NCBI GenBank assembly: GCA_016858145.1
Contig: JAEHOE010000001.1
Coordinates: 62,001-126,000 of the forward strand
DNA length: 64,000 nucleotides
Direction of reading: 5' to 3'
Source: Edaphochlamys debaryana
Taxonomy: Eukaryota > Chlorophyta > Chlorophyceae > Chlamydomonadales
Positions 19,221 to 29,419 of this stretch are shown here, in pieces (positions within the stretch are counted from its first letter, which is position 1; each line of letters opens with the position of its first letter). Below the pieces are notes generated by a model. The model saw only the letters and a program-made list of their open reading frames with translations, was not told the origin of the DNA and did not search any database. The translations under genes and the position numbers were made by a program.

Positions 19221-21729
19221 CCGCGAGCGCCCACCCCACAGTACAACATTGCGGTCCTCATTTGTTTCGGCCTTTCGCCGCGGGCCTCAGTCAAAACCTT
19301 CGCCCGTTTCCTCGCTCGCCTCGGCAACTCCGACCCCGCCGTGGGGCTCAGTGCCCCGCGTCACGCTTGCAAACGACGCACGCATGCGCTCGCACCGGGC
19401 GAGGTGCTGTTGCAAAAGCAGCCTTTCACTGGGCGTGGGGATGCGCCCCCGCGTTGCCCCACTGATCTCCGCCTGCAGCAGTGACACACGTAGATCGTAG
19501 TATGGCAAGCCGCGCCTCATCTCCAGCTCAAGCAGGTCCCGCTCCTCGCGACACCGTGCCTCCTCCTTGTAGGCGCGAAGCAGCGAGGCCTGCATCCGTG
19601 AGAGGTTGGGCCCTGCCTGCTGGGTCGGTGCAGTGCCCGCTGCCCCGTCCGATGGCACGGCCTCTCCTGACCAGGGGTACTCCTGGCGGAACGCTCTCGC
19701 CAGGGCATCGCCCGCCTTCAAGGCACTGGACAGCGCCTTGAGATCAGGCTTTGACTTTGCTGCTGGAACCGCGCACCAAGCCTCCAGCTGCTCCCAGAGC
19801 TGCTTGACTTTAGCCCTCGCCCGCTACTTATCCAAGATTGCCCGCTTCTGGTCCTTCTTTCGCCCCGACAGCTTGGCGACCACAAGCTCCAGCCCATAGC
19901 AGTCCAGCACGGCGCTCTGGGGGGGGGCAGGAGGGATGCGGGCACGGACAGGGGCGGTGGGGGGCAGTTAGGTACGAAGCATATTGTGATTGGCTTAGAG
20001 CTAGTGCGCACTCCGGCAGTACGGCAACAGCACTATGGCCACATGTATGTACTTGTCCTAGGCCGCGCACCTCGATCTCTCCGCACAGCCTGCCTGATTC
20101 CGTGAGGGCGAGCTCGGCCAAGCCTCCCTGGACGTTGGCGTCTGTCACAGGTAGGGATCGCCAGCTGACATCGTGCAGGCGCTCATGAGCGGTCGTCTCC
20201 TGCTCTAGGCTGCGGATGATAGCTGGCCGCTGCCGCAGAGTGATAGCGTCCGTGCCTGGCCGCAGCAGGGACAGAGGCACCGATGACCCCGCTGTGTCCA
20301 CTGCCTCGAACCCTCTCAGCTTTTCCAGACATAACAGGCAGCGGGCGTACTGCGCCCTCCAGCTCACCCCCGTCTCCAGCTGCTGAGCGCGAGGGGCAAG
20401 CCCCGCAACCTCCAACTCCTCCCGCACCTGCAGGGTCGACGGGCATTGGGGCAAGGGCTTGGTGACCTGGCGGTTCTTTAGCGGGAGAGCCATTCCGTGA
20501 CAGAAACGCGCGTTCAATGGGGCGCAGGAAGGCGACCCCGCGAGGAGCACAGCAGCCCATCTTGCCTGGTCCTGGGGTATCCCGTGGGCTTCGGCAAGGT
20601 GTTCCTCCAGAGAGGAGATGCGCATGCTGATCGCCTCCAGGTCTGCGTCTGCACGCTGCAGCATGTACGACACGTGCGCAGCCATGTGGTTCACCACGTT
20701 GGCTGAGTAGAGGCTGCCCTGGCGGTCCGCATGGGAGTCCTTGCTCACGGGCGCCATGTAGCGCCAGACGTTGCCGTACAGCCCAAGCTGTGCGTTCGCA
20801 ATCTCTGCAGGCTCGCCCGTGCCGCGGCCAGCACCAGGGGCATTGACGTGCCCGAAGGCCTGTTGACACGCGTAGCTACAAAGGGGTTGGAAACGAGGTT
20901 CAGGCACAGGTCCAAGTGCGTTCCGGCCGCAACTCTCTTACTCACTTGTGGGCGTAAACATGCCAGGGCGGGATGAGGAAGCACACGTTTCCGGCCACCT
21001 CCTGCACGTGAGGGGGTTGCTTGGCGAGCCATGTGCCAAAGGACTTGCTGTACCGGCACGATATGTCGTACCACCAAAACCGGACTCCCGTCTGCCGCTG
21101 CAGGAAGGAGTCCAGCGCCACGGTTGTGTACGCGTGCCGCTCGCCGGTGAAGAAGTTCATCATCCGGTACAGCACGCCGTGACGGCAGAGCGCAAAGCCC
21201 ACGCCCGTGACGAGCTTCTGCGCACATAAGGGGCATAAGTGAGCATGTTGGAGGAAGACCCAGGCGCAAATGATTGCACGGCATACTACACACGACACAC
21301 TGCTTGCGCTACTTGAGGGCTCGTCAGACGCACCCTGCTTGACGACTCGGCCACCACCTTGTCGGCCGCGAAGATGGAGCAATGGTTTGGCCCCACGTCT
21401 CGCGAGGCGGCACCATCAGCAAGCGTGCTGAGTACGCTTTGGTTGCTGAGCAGCACCCGTCATCGCGGCAGCTGTGGGTACTGCTGTGTGTAAGAGGGGA
21501 GGTGCTGGCGGCGGCGCCAGAAGATTCCGTCCAGTTTGAAGTTTCCGTCAAAGTGGATCGAATGAATCACCCCAGGGCCCGGGCCACAGGACTCGACTCC
21601 CCCACGGAGAGGAATGCCCCATTCCGATGACGTCCCGGCTGTAGCTGCAAGAGCGCTGCGGAAGCCATCGATTCCGCCCAAGCTCGCCGCTGCGCTATCA
21701 GGCCCGCTGGTAAGCCCGATGTGCACCCC

Positions 21730-22167
21730 CGGCGCAGCCATTGCTCGCCCTGCTCCGGCCGCCGGTTCAGCTTCTCCACGGCCCAGCGCCCCCGCCTCCG
21801 CTGGCTCGGTCGGCCGGCCCGTCAGGCCAGAGCCACAGCCTGAAGCGGCCGCCGCCACAGGCTGTGCGGCAGCGGCTGCCCTGCCATCCCCACGGCTCAG
21901 CGCCCCCACCTCTGCTGGCTCGGTCGGCCGGCCCGTCAGGCCTGAGCCAGAGCCCGTAGTGGCCGCCGCCACAGGCTGTGTGGCTGCGGCTGCCCCGCCT
22001 TCCCCACGGCCCAGCGCCCCCGCCTCCGCTGGCTCGGTCGGCCGGCCCGTCAGACCAGAGCCAGAGCCCGAAGCGGCCGCCGCCACAGGCTGTGCGGCTG
22101 CGGCTGCCCCGCCTTTCCCACGGCCCAGCGCCCCCGCGTCCGCTGGCTCCGTTGGCCGGCCCGTCAG
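21730..22167 (-). repeat. In-frame 114-bp tandem repeat inside the KDZ transposase (four units)
   Basis: Units beginning TGRPTEPA(D/E)(A/V)GAL are spaced exactly 114 bp (38 residues) apart. They are Ala/Gly/Ser-rich and lie between the CPCCG and DGNF motifs of the transposase. Further units of the same repeat continue at 22653-22905, on the other side of the retroelement insert. Confidence 0.85.
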
Positions 22168-22652
22168 GATGCGATGGTTACAGCAGGAACCGCCTCCAGA
22201 AGGGGAGGGGTTGAGCGAGAGCGCCACCTACTGGGTGTGCCACCTGCACACCGACACCCACGCAACGTGACTGACTTTCGGTCGTCACACCACGTTGCTA
22301 GGGTCGGGCCCGTAGAGCCCCCCTCAGTACTATTCCACTAATTCTGCTGTACCTTTAATCATCGTCAATCAAGGCCAGGACGCCTGGGGGCTCCTGCACA
22401 GTCAATCTGCCACCTGAGACTCGCAGGAAAGGGTGGTCCGCCGGTATTGTCTCCCAGCCACTTGGTGGCCTGAGCGCAGCAAAAGAGTGAAGCGCTCCCC
22501 AAAACTCAGCTGACACCAACACACGTCCACGGTTCAGCACCCCGAGGCGATTCCCATTCTCCCTTGTCGCGTATAGATATCGGCGTCCCTTCTCCATGGC
22601 TGTCGTGGCTGCAAGACACACCACATCCCACACTCTCTGGTCAACTCCCTCC
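22168..22652 (-). mobile_element. Retroelement fragment inserted in the KDZ repeat array
   Basis: On the minus strand the insert first reads VDQRVWDVVCLAATTAM and later PADHPFLRVSGG, then a stop near 22360. This parallels the C-terminus of the non-LTR fragment at 2.9-3.1 kb. A non-coding part follows, and the last 75 bp (ending CTGTAACCATCGCATCC) match 2371-2446. The junctions fall at a repeat-unit boundary (GGCTCTGGCC on one side, CTGACGGGCC on the other) and the net added length is about 486 bp, a multiple of three. It still brings stop codons into the transposase frame. Confidence 0.65.
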
Positions 22653-22905
22653 GGCCAGAGCCAGAGCCCGAAGCGGCCGCCGCCACAGGCTGTGCGGCTG
22701 CGGCCGCCCCGCCTTCCCCACGGCCCAGAGCCCCCGCGTCCGCTGGCTCCGTCGGCCGGCCCGTCAGGCCAGAGCCAGAGCCCGAAGCGGCCGCCGCCAC
22801 AGGCTGTGCGGCTGCGGCCGCCCCGCCTCCCCCACGGCCCAGCGCCCCCGCGTCCGCTGGCTCCGTCGGCCGGCCCGTCAGGCCAGAGCCAGAGCCGGCC
22901 GCCCG
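22653..22905 (-). repeat. In-frame 114-bp tandem repeat inside the KDZ transposase (second block)
   Basis: Two full units plus a partial one, same sequence and frame as 21730-22167. Read with that block, the uninterrupted array had at least six units. Confidence 0.8.
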
Positions 22906-24308
22906 TGGCTGTACTGTGGGTGAGCAGCCGCAGCACGGACACGAGTTCAGGGAACCAGAGGGCCACCCACTGATACGCTCGGGGAAGTCAGCGCACAGCC
23001 CCTGGAGATAGTGGTACAATAAGAGGACGGGTCGCAGCCTCTTCTGTAAAGTCGTGGCGGGCAGGCGTGCCGGGAGTGAAGCGCTGTTCTGCTCCCAGTC
23101 TGAGAGCAGGGCAGCACAGAAGCGGTCTGCGCTTATGTGCCGCGTAAAGCGCTCCAGCACGTCAAACTGCTGGGGCAGCGTCTGATGCCACCACAGAGCA
23201 ACGTACGAGTCCTTGCTGCTTGGCAGGGTCAGGCCCAGCGCCGTGTCCGGGAGGCAGTCAACAGCGCACGGCGGCACGGAGAAGTACTGCCTGCATTCGC
23301 TGCACCAACGCCGAGGTACCTTGACCTCTACGGGCTGGTCCCAGGTGATGATGATGACTTCGCGGCTGAGGGCGGCAGCAGGGCTCCCATGCCGGTGGCA
23401 CGATGGGCACTCAGCACGTTCGGCCGCCGCTTGGACCGTGCGACACATGGCAGCCCGCTGCTCGGCCAGTAGAGCAGCTCTAGCTACATGCGCGGCATAG
23501 TAGAAGTGGAGGTAGGCACCGGCGAGAGCCGGGTCGTAAGGCAGGCAATGGTCGCTCATGTCCTCCTCCTCGTCGTCGCTGAGTTGGGCCGCCAGGCCCT
23601 CCAGATCACCAGCTGCCGAGCACCAGTCGTCGTCATCGTTGTCATCCTCGTCATAGCGCCACCCAGTCCCGTGGTAATCGTCACAAGCGGGCAAGCCAGT
23701 CCCGCCCAGAGGCTTCTGCTTGTGCCGTTCATCGTGCGCTCGAGCTGCTGCCCTCACATGTCCGGCGAGCTTGTGACTAGCCAGGCCCTGAGCCAGGCCA
23801 GGCTTTGTAAGTCTGCCCTTCTTCTTATCGCGCTCCCTCTTCTTCCTTCGCTGAGCACTCTTATGGGCACGCGCCTTGTCCATTTAGGTGAGGTAGGTGA
23901 ACTAGCCCCGACTAGCAGGGGTACATGAACTTAGCATCGCTCCTATGGAGGCCGCCGGCAGCTCTTTCTATCCTCCGAATGTGCTGATTTAAATGTCTAT
24001 GTGAGTATGGGCAACGGTGGGGTGGGTCTCAAGGGTACGCGTGGCCGGTGCGGGATAGGGTTGGAGAGCGTTGCGATGGTCGCGGGGCCAACTTGCGGGG
24101 GCGGCCGCGCGCATCAGCCCGGAGGCTCACCCCTAGCTTCCTTATGCTATAGCAGCTGAGCTGGAAGCGATCAGTGCGCTGTCGGAAATGCGGAGCTCCA
24201 GTAATTATATATGCCGAGGGGCAATCCCCCCCACGCACCGTGGAATCCGGGGTTTTTTCCCCTCCCCAAACCCCTTTTCCCGCACATGTGGGGAGCAGTC
24301 CATAGCTC

Positions 24309-24482
24309 CGCCGTTGACCTGGCGTGTATTAAGGGGACGGCTGGTTTAGGGCCGTCGCCGTGTGAGCCACACAGTGTACCCTCCCAAACCCCCCAGACTT
24401 TTGTATGGGTGTATGATGTGTGTATGATGGGCTTGAGCGCCCGCACGGCCTGCCAGATCTACAGGCGCGCTCCTGTAGATCT
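24309..24482. repeat. Dispersed repeat copy 2 followed by a 28-bp palindrome
   Basis: 24309-24454 matches 14232-14387. Directly after it, 24455-24482 is a perfect inverted repeat with 11-bp arms (AGATCTACAGG) and a CGCGCT loop, absent from copy 1. Confidence 0.8.
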
Positions 24483-24645
24483 CTGTTGCCCGACTCCCGC
24501 CTGCCCGAAGGCCACATAGTCCCTTGTAAATACACTATTAGCTCACCAACTCCCCTGAATCGCGTCCTACCAACATTCCGTTGGGGTGCAGCTGATGTTG
24601 AGAACGCCACCACCCCAACGCGTCAATCCTTGACTAGCCATCCCC

Positions 24646-27413
24646 ATGGCGACGCAGGCTGTCTTAGCTGTGCTCAGCAATGCTGATGTGATGGGCGTAT
24701 TGCTACGAGCAGCGGGTGACGATGGCCGCGAGCTGCGAGCCCTGCGCGCGAGGTGCAGCGACACGCTGCGCGCTTTCGACCGAGCGAGGAGGGTGATGAA
24801 AGTGAGGCCCGCAAGGAAGGGCCTTCCGGCGGACGCCTCAGCGGTCATCATGCGCGGGGCGGTCTCCGCGCTGGACCGCGGCTGCCGGCCGCTAGATGTC
24901 ATTCTTTCAGTCAGTCACAGGCACGCGTAAGTCCATGCTCCGTCCCACCGTGGCTAGTCCTGTCGCGACATGTTTGCTGGCCCCAGCCCGCCTCCCCTGC
25001 CCGAAAGGCCTCAGCCCTCCTCGCTCTGCGCCCTCCTCACCCGCAGGCAAAGGCTCCTCAGTGCCTTCGCCCGCACGTCTCTGCAACGCAGCTTCCCCAC
25101 CACGTCTCTGACTGTGGTGCTGGGGCTGCTCACGCCCACAACAGCACCCGCCCTGGCCTGTGCCTTCCCGGCACTCCAGCGCCTGTGCCTGGCGACACCC
25201 GCGACAGCGTCAGACCGGCTCCTGCCGGCGGCCCAGGCCCTGGCCCTCCTCACGGGCAGCGGGACGGGCACGGGTCACGGCGAGCAGCCGGGCGAGGCAG
25301 GCAGGCAGGGGCTGGGAGGTGCGGAGAGCTCGGCAGACCCATGTGGGTCGGCTGCGGCCGGGGGCTCGGCTCCTGGCCCGACGCAGACAGCAGTTGCCGC
25401 TGCCAGCCTCGAGCCCTTCTACGGCGCAGCAGTGACCATACCCCCGCTGCAGCCGGGCCGTCCGGGGCTGGCGGGCCTGAGGGAGCTCGAGCTCTGCTCC
25501 AACGGCACCATCCCACCGCCGCTCCTGGCCCCGCTCTTCGGCAGCCTTGCCGGCATCACACAGCTTGAGCTGGCGCAGGGCTTGACGTCCGCCGTCCACA
25601 TCACCTCGCTCCAGCCGTTGACGCAGCTGCGGCGGCTGACCCTGAAAGAGGTCGAGCTGCGCGTGGGTGGCGAGCCGGAGGGGCTGACGGCGCTGTTGGC
25701 CCTCACGCGTTTGGCTGTGAGCACAATTGCGATGCGCGGACCGCCCGTGGACGCCAACTGGATCGAGCTGAACGAGGAGGAGCAGGAGCTGCAATTGATA
25801 GACAGGCGACAGCTGCCCAGCTGCGAGCTGCCCGCTCGGCTGGAGGGGCTGGCGCTGGGAAGCGGCGTGGACCGACGGGATGGGCGTCGGGAGGGGCTGC
25901 GGCTGCTGTCCGGCCTCAGCGGCGGGCGTGTCTGACTCGGCTCGACCTCTCAGCCCTGACTCACTTTTCGCCCGAGGCTTCACCATACTTCTACGCATCC
26001 TACATCACGCGCCTAACCAGCCTGCAGCAGCTGTATGCGCCCAACACGTTGCTCATTCTGGACCCGGGCCTCAGCCAGCTGACGGGGCTTACTCAGCTGG
26101 TTGTCAGCGACCTCCTGTCTTTGCCGGGGCCAGATGGGCCCGACTTGGCCGCGCCCCTCCAGCCCTGCGCGCTGCCGCCCCGGCTGCCGTGTCTCACGCT
26201 CACCGGCAAGGGCAGGGGGGCCGGGCACAGTTACTGGCCAAACCCACGCCAGCGGCAGTTGCTGGGTCAGGCGGGCCGTCTGACCGGGATGGAGCACCTC
26301 ACGCGACTCGAGGTCTTGAATGAGCGCGTCGAAGTCCAGATGCCTGTGGGACCGCTAACCGGGCTGGTGGGGCTGAAGGAGCTGGATCTTCCATGCGTCA
26401 ATTTGCTGGGACCAGGCAGCCTGGCGGCGCTGACGGCCCTGACCCTCCTCCGGGTTCACCGGCTAGTGCTGCCAAGCCCTCAGGCAGCAGCGGCCGCAGC
26501 AGAGGCAGCGGCGGCGGCAGCAGGCGCAGACGCCGCCGGGCCTCCCCTGCGGCCACCGGAGGACGCAACCTCCTTTAAGCTGCCACCCTACCTGCAGCTG
26601 CTGAGGGTCGAGGAACCACGTGACAACTTCAGCGCTCACTGCAGCGCCCTGGGAGAGCGGAGGACGGGGCCGCTGGTATGCGCTCACGGTCCTGCCCGCC
26701 TGCACATCGGCTCCAGGTCTCCCGAGGCCATTTGGGCGGACCACACGACGGTGCATGCGGGCGCTTTGCGGGGTCTGGCAGGGCTGCAAGAGCTCAAAGC
26801 GCCCGGCTCAACGCTCGTCTTGGAGCCCGGGGGCCTCTCCTTCCTCAGAGCTGACCGTCATCTGGGCGAGCAGATTTGTGGTCGTGGAGGGTCCGCGCTT
26901 GGCCGGTGGACGTGTGCAGGCGGCAAGCGTGCCGTCGCTGCTGCCGCCTCGGCTGCAGCAGCTGCTGATCCGCGGGCCGATCAGCTTGGAGCTGCTGCTG
27001 GCTTTGGGGATCATCCCTGACTTCGTGAACGGGTGCCTGCTCGACCCGCTGTGGTTGGAGGCGGGTGAGCACGTCGCACCGTCGGGGGAGCTGCTGCCCG
27101 CAGCGCAGCACATGCTGTGCGAGGCCGCACGCTTCCTCGCAGCCCTGCCCGAGCCGCCCACGCAGTTCTCCATCGAGCTCGGCTCACCTAAGGCGGCCCC
27201 TGCGCCCGGCACGAGGTGGCACCTGCTGCCGGTTGGCTCCATGGCAGCCTCAGCCGCTGGCGGTGCGGGGGGCAACGAGGGCTCGGGGCCGCCCACCCAC
27301 GCGCCCTGGCTGGCGGCCCTGGGGGTCATGCCGCTGAGGCACCTCAGTCTGTCGAGTGTCTCGCTGTCCGCTGAGGACATGCGGGCGTTGGCGACCCACA
27401 TGACCCACCTTGA
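24646..27413 (+). pseudogene. Leucine-rich-repeat protein gene with two frameshifts
   Basis: Exon 1 is 24646-24926 (donor GC|GTAAGT) and exon 2 starts at 25047 (acceptor CACCCGCAG); they join in phase. Exon 1 gives a basic helical N-terminus without a recognised domain. Exon 2 has irregular leucine-rich repeats: LAGLRELELC, LAGITQLEL, LTQLRRLTL, then LTRLDLSAL, LTGLTQLVV, LVGLKELDL and LRHLSLSSVSLS. The LRR reading leaves its frame at about 25925 (a TGA follows at 25933-25935) and continues one frame over; it shifts back near 26850. Each shift is one base, so either this is a pseudogene or the sequence has two indel errors. A donor (GAG|GTGAGC) at 27413-27414 suggests a further short exon near 27566. 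Such proteins usually bind other proteins; the target is unknown. Confidence 0.6.
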
Positions 27414-27479
27414 GGTGAGCTGGCATTGGGTGCGTGCGGGTGCCAGGCGCAAGGCTACAGCATTGGCGTGAGGGCAGGT

Positions 27480-29419
27480 CTGCGACATGCTGGGGTAGTT
27501 GGGTAGTCAGGCTTGGGTGGCGCTGAGTTTGTATACCTCTCACGGGGTGCGATGACACTCCCAGATTGCAGCCGGCCCTACCCGCCCTTTACCGAAGCTC
27601 CCTACCCTCACACCTCCCCACGTCGATAGAAAAGCGCCCCCACGGACGCACGAGAGGCCCAGCCGGCCCACGCGGGCGCCAGAGGCACCCTAAATGTTGG
27701 TCCTGCGGGCCGCTGGAGCCCGGAAATGCGGCCAGCGAGGAAATTGGCATAAAGCAACTTGAGCGATCTCCGCGCATGCCGCGAGTTCCGCAAGGTTATC
27801 GCGCTCGGGACGCACTTCACGTACCCATGCGATGGCTCAAGTGAGAGCGAGGATGTGGGTTGCCGCAAGGTGCTCGCCCGGGACACCCGAAATCGTGACA
27901 CATGTCACACAACTTGGGTGGTAATTATTTAGCGGCGCAGGCGCCCAGCCGATAATTGCTTCAGACAGATCACTCCGTGATCTACCAACTGTTCCTGTTG
28001 AGCGGCCTGAGGTGCCCTGTAGGCCCCAGCCATCGCGCGGCCCGAAAGTCGGCAAGGCCGTCGTGAGATGCCGCAAGGGCGCCTCGCAAGCAATAAGTGG
28101 TGATCAAGCTGTTAGTCCCAATGCAGTCGTCCGAAAATCAAGTAGGGCCGTCGGTCGGTCGTGTCTCGCCCCGAACATCCCCTTCCGCGCATCCTCGCCC
28201 CCCCCGGAAGCCTCCCCCACGGATTTCCGCGGATGACATAACATCTAAACGGTTTCTGCACCATAAACGACCATAACCTACCGCAAAGCGCTAAGGAGGT
28301 CTGGTTTCGTGCCTGCACAGCTTCATGCCTGGCGCGTCGGGCCCCGTCGCCCCGCGCCTCGGTCCCCTCGTGCCATCAGCGGCCCCCGCAATCCCGGGAC
28401 CGACACGTCACGAGCTGCATCACACTTCGTGGTCATTGCCAGCACCGCTGGTTTGCGGGAAGGGCTAGGCCCCGGGGGTCCGCTGGGGGGGGGGGGGGTA
28501 GCTGGTGCAGGGTTGTGCCGGTGCGATCACGTTGGCGGGTGTGTCGCCCACCAGCCCATCCAGTAACTGGGCGTGACAAGCTGAGGCGCTTCGAAGACGT
28601 TAAGGTTAAGTCCAGCTCACGCTGCCCATGCGGGCCTGGTCCTGCCACGGCTGCCTCTCTCCATCTCTCGTGCTCTCGCCTCAGTAACGCATCCGCCATC
28701 GCACATGCGGGCGGATATGGCCGGCTCTTCCATCAAGCTCACGTGTCCTGCCTAGACCTCGGCTCATTGGCTTCGCCGCTTCGGGACTGGTACTGCCAGC
28801 GGCTGTGCTGTCTCTCTCTGCCTCTCTCTGCCTCTCTCTCTCTCTCGCCAGCACAAACTGCAAACTTCATACGCTTACACACGGGCTATCCGCTTAATGC
28901 TATACCCGAAGAGGCTGCCCCCCACCCCAACACGCCTCAAGCCTGCAGAATCAGCACTTGGGCCAGCCAGCTCTCCCCCGGTGCTCACAATGACGTTCCC
29001 ATGGGCCCTGCCATGCTCTATCGGCCAGGTCTACGCTGCAGCCCTCACACTGCCAGGCCTTCCCCTTTAGGCGCCAGAAGCCAAACGCCCCCCCCCCCCC
29101 GCACATAGAGGGCAACTGGACAAGCGCCCCGGGCACCCATGCGGCACCCTGACCCTCACCTCAGCCCGCACTCACTAGCCTGCTGTCGCCTTGCACCGTG
29201 GGTGGAAGGAGAAACGGGCGACGAGGGTGCGCGAAAAGCAAGGCCAGCAAAGTGCGACGAATGCACTGGCAAGAAACTACCCGCAACCCTGCTCTTGCGA
29301 GCTGAGGAGCGACGTTTCATCAAAGCCAGGCGGCACATGGAAGCCTTCCGAAGCCATCCCAATCCGTCCGATGCCCCCCACCACCGTGGGTGGCGACCGC
29401 GATGCCTCTCCACCCCCTC
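27480..29419. other. Spacer, no convincing gene
   Basis: This stretch may hold the 3' exon of the LRR gene (from about 27558) and the 3' flank of the acetyltransferase gene. It contains a 13-base G run near 28486, a CT/GCCT microsatellite at 28807-28850, a 12-13 base C run near 29089, and a small perfect palindrome AGATCACTCCGTGATCT at 27967-27983. No splice-consistent coding region was assembled. Confidence 0.45.

Larger units (their letters stand above)
19287..23883 (-). mobile_element. KDZ-type (Kyakuja-Dileera-Zisupton) transposase gene, interrupted copy
   Basis: Minus-strand exons are 23883-22653 (continuing across an insertion), 22167-21334, 21217-20946, 20875-20071 and 19916-19287. 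Their junctions join in phase; one restores HNYACQQAFG across a 70-bp intron. KDZ-type features in order are: a basic N-terminus; an acidic stretch; a Cys cluster (CPSC, then WCSEC); CPCCG; HFDGNFKL; TGVGFALCRHG; GERHAY; WWYDISCRY; PPWHV; and GRGTGEPAEIANAQLG. These match the CxC-plus-DDE organisation of fungal and algal KDZ DNA transposons, which cut and paste DNA. Two in-frame stops (TGA 21462-21460, TAG 19826-19824) and a retroelement insert show the copy is inactive. Terminal inverted repeats were not found by eye. A coiled-coil-like charged C-terminus ends at 19287. Confidence 0.75.
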
